Shown here: piece after piece, positions 18,063 to 18,411 of the stretch | Layout: every line of letters begins with the position of its first letter | Numbering within the stretch: the stretch's first letter is position 1 | NCBI GenBank assembly: GCA_005239945.1 | Contig: SBAY01000314.1 | Span: forward strand, 1-18,411 | Length of the DNA: 18,411 nt | Origin: Nitrospira sp. | GTDB taxonomy: Bacteria; UBA9089; CG2-30-40-21; SBAY01 | Direction: 5' to 3' | Made by a program: the position numbers and the translations under genes | The notes under the pieces: generated by a model | Told to the model about the DNA's origin: nothing | Seen by the model: only the letters and a program-made list of their open reading frames with translations | Database searches by the model: none

Positions 18063-18265
18063 TGTTTTCCCCTCTGTTGTCTGATTTCCTTTACTGCACT
18101 CATCTCATCCCACGCTACACCACAAGATGCCTTTTTTATTCTCTCCCAGGCCATCTTCGACTTTTCCACTTCACTTATTTCCATAGATAATAAAGCCTTT
18201 TTTACCTGTGCTCATCCTTCTGTAATATGCTCAATACTTCCCAGTATTTGTGTTGTTTAAATCAT
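18059..18265 (-). pseudogene. Decayed antitoxin-sized gene with two in-frame stops
   Basis: From an ATG at 18265, eight bases after a perfect AGGAGG, a single frame runs 68 codons to a TGA at 18061-18059. It is broken by TAA at codon 3 and TGA at codon 18. The intact part reads AQVKKALLSMEISEVEKSKM, then AWERIKKASCGVAWDEMSAV, then KEIRQQRGKQ. Its size, charged helical make-up and ATGA link to the next frame fit a small antitoxin. I do not recognise the family. The last 41 codons (from the ATG at 18184) could still be translated, but no ribosome site is evident there. Confidence -1.
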
Positions 18266-18273
18266 TAATTTAC

Positions 18274-18279
18274 CCTCCT
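18274..18279 (-). promoter_or_regulatory. Shine-Dalgarno site AGGAGG of the decayed gene
   Basis: AGGAGG lies eight bases before the ATG at 18265. It is the best ribosome site in the window and marks the true start of the decayed gene, even though that frame now stops at codon 3. Confidence -1.
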
Positions 18280-18320
18280 GTTTTTTTTAACCTTTTTTGG
18301 TGTAAGGAATAATTTCACCA

Positions 18321-18411
18321 GTAGAGTAGAGGCAGAATCCCTGAACTATCATTCGTTTCATCTGCCCCCCTCATCAAACCGTGCGTGCGGTTTTCCCGCA
18401 CACGGCTTTCC
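18321..18411 (-). mobile_element. Group II intron 3' end, class C-like (domains V and VI)
   Basis: Domain V is at 18407-18376: the AGC triad, a stem CCGTG/CACGG, a two-base bulge, and an upper stem TGCGG/CCGCA closed by a GAAAA loop. Domain VI follows at 18370-18321 with the stem GGCAGA (18366-18361) pairing with TCTGCC (18336-18331). Below it, GGGG pairs with TCT-C, leaving an A at 18327 bulged seven bases from the predicted 3' end; this is the expected branch-point position. The intron ends in CTCTAC at 18321, typical of bacterial class C introns. The 5' part and any reverse transcriptase ORF lie past the right edge, so activity cannot be judged. The decayed gene's Shine-Dalgarno site starts about 40 bp downstream. 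Confidence -1.

Noticed and set aside
18059..18265. Recoded TGA (alternative genetic code) to rescue the 68-codon frame
   Set aside because: A TAA at codon 3 also breaks it, and TGA is used as the natural stop of the MNT gene here.
18003..18320. A sigma-70 promoter for the MNT-HEPN operon
   Set aside because: AT-rich stretches give several weak candidates (such as TTAACA with GATATC), but none has both boxes convincing, so no promoter is called.

Overview
The window is almost entirely one giant minus-strand open reading frame. It starts at 17277 with a signal peptide and runs without an in-frame stop to base 1, where the window cuts it: at least 5,759 codons, carboxyl end not seen. I read every line of this frame by hand and found no stop. 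Nearly every other ORF in this stretch is a shadow of it. The organism cannot be named from this. A secreted megaprotein of tandem beta-rich domains, a bacterial class C-like group II intron end and a MNT/HEPN pair suggest an environmental bacterium. Candidate phyla known for giant surface proteins (such as Omnitrophota) or Chloroflexota-like lineages are possible, but this is a guess.

Layout, read along the minus strand from right to left. (1) 18411-18321: domains V and VI of a group II intron; the rest, including any reverse transcriptase, lies beyond the right edge. (2) 18279-17970: a decayed two-gene unit, namely a good Shine-Dalgarno site, a 68-codon antitoxin-sized frame with two in-frame stops, and a 30-codon remnant joined to it by ATGA. 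(3) 17982-17277: an AT-rich MNT nucleotidyltransferase and HEPN protein pair overlapping by 8 bp. (4) 17277-1: the giant gene, whose ATG shares its A with the HEPN stop codon (TAATG). This makes a tightly packed, probably translationally coupled MNT-HEPN-giant protein unit.

The giant protein begins with a Sec signal peptide (residues 1-34). Next come a beta-rich N-terminal region I do not recognise (35-320), a DUF11-type domain (322-446), an Ig-like domain with the APNGGEYW signature (447-559) and a second Ig-like domain (560-666). The rest is a tandem array of a domain of about 182 residues (516-600 bp per copy). The window holds 27 complete copies and most of a 28th, all in register, with no spacer domains. 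Each copy has a DDLLKI strand, an IEFxxLTVxF strand, an acidic loop of DxDGNGxYD type, a YFLVVELKGTAS strand and usually a proline-rich A-I-P-I-D-P hinge. The likely role is a very long extracellular stalk, adhesin or surface-layer fibre, perhaps stiffened by calcium.

The most interesting points are the repeat family itself, its two interleaved sequence classes with class-specific linkers, in-register near-duplicate units several copies apart, and the coupling of a toxin-antitoxin-like pair to the start of a giant exported protein.
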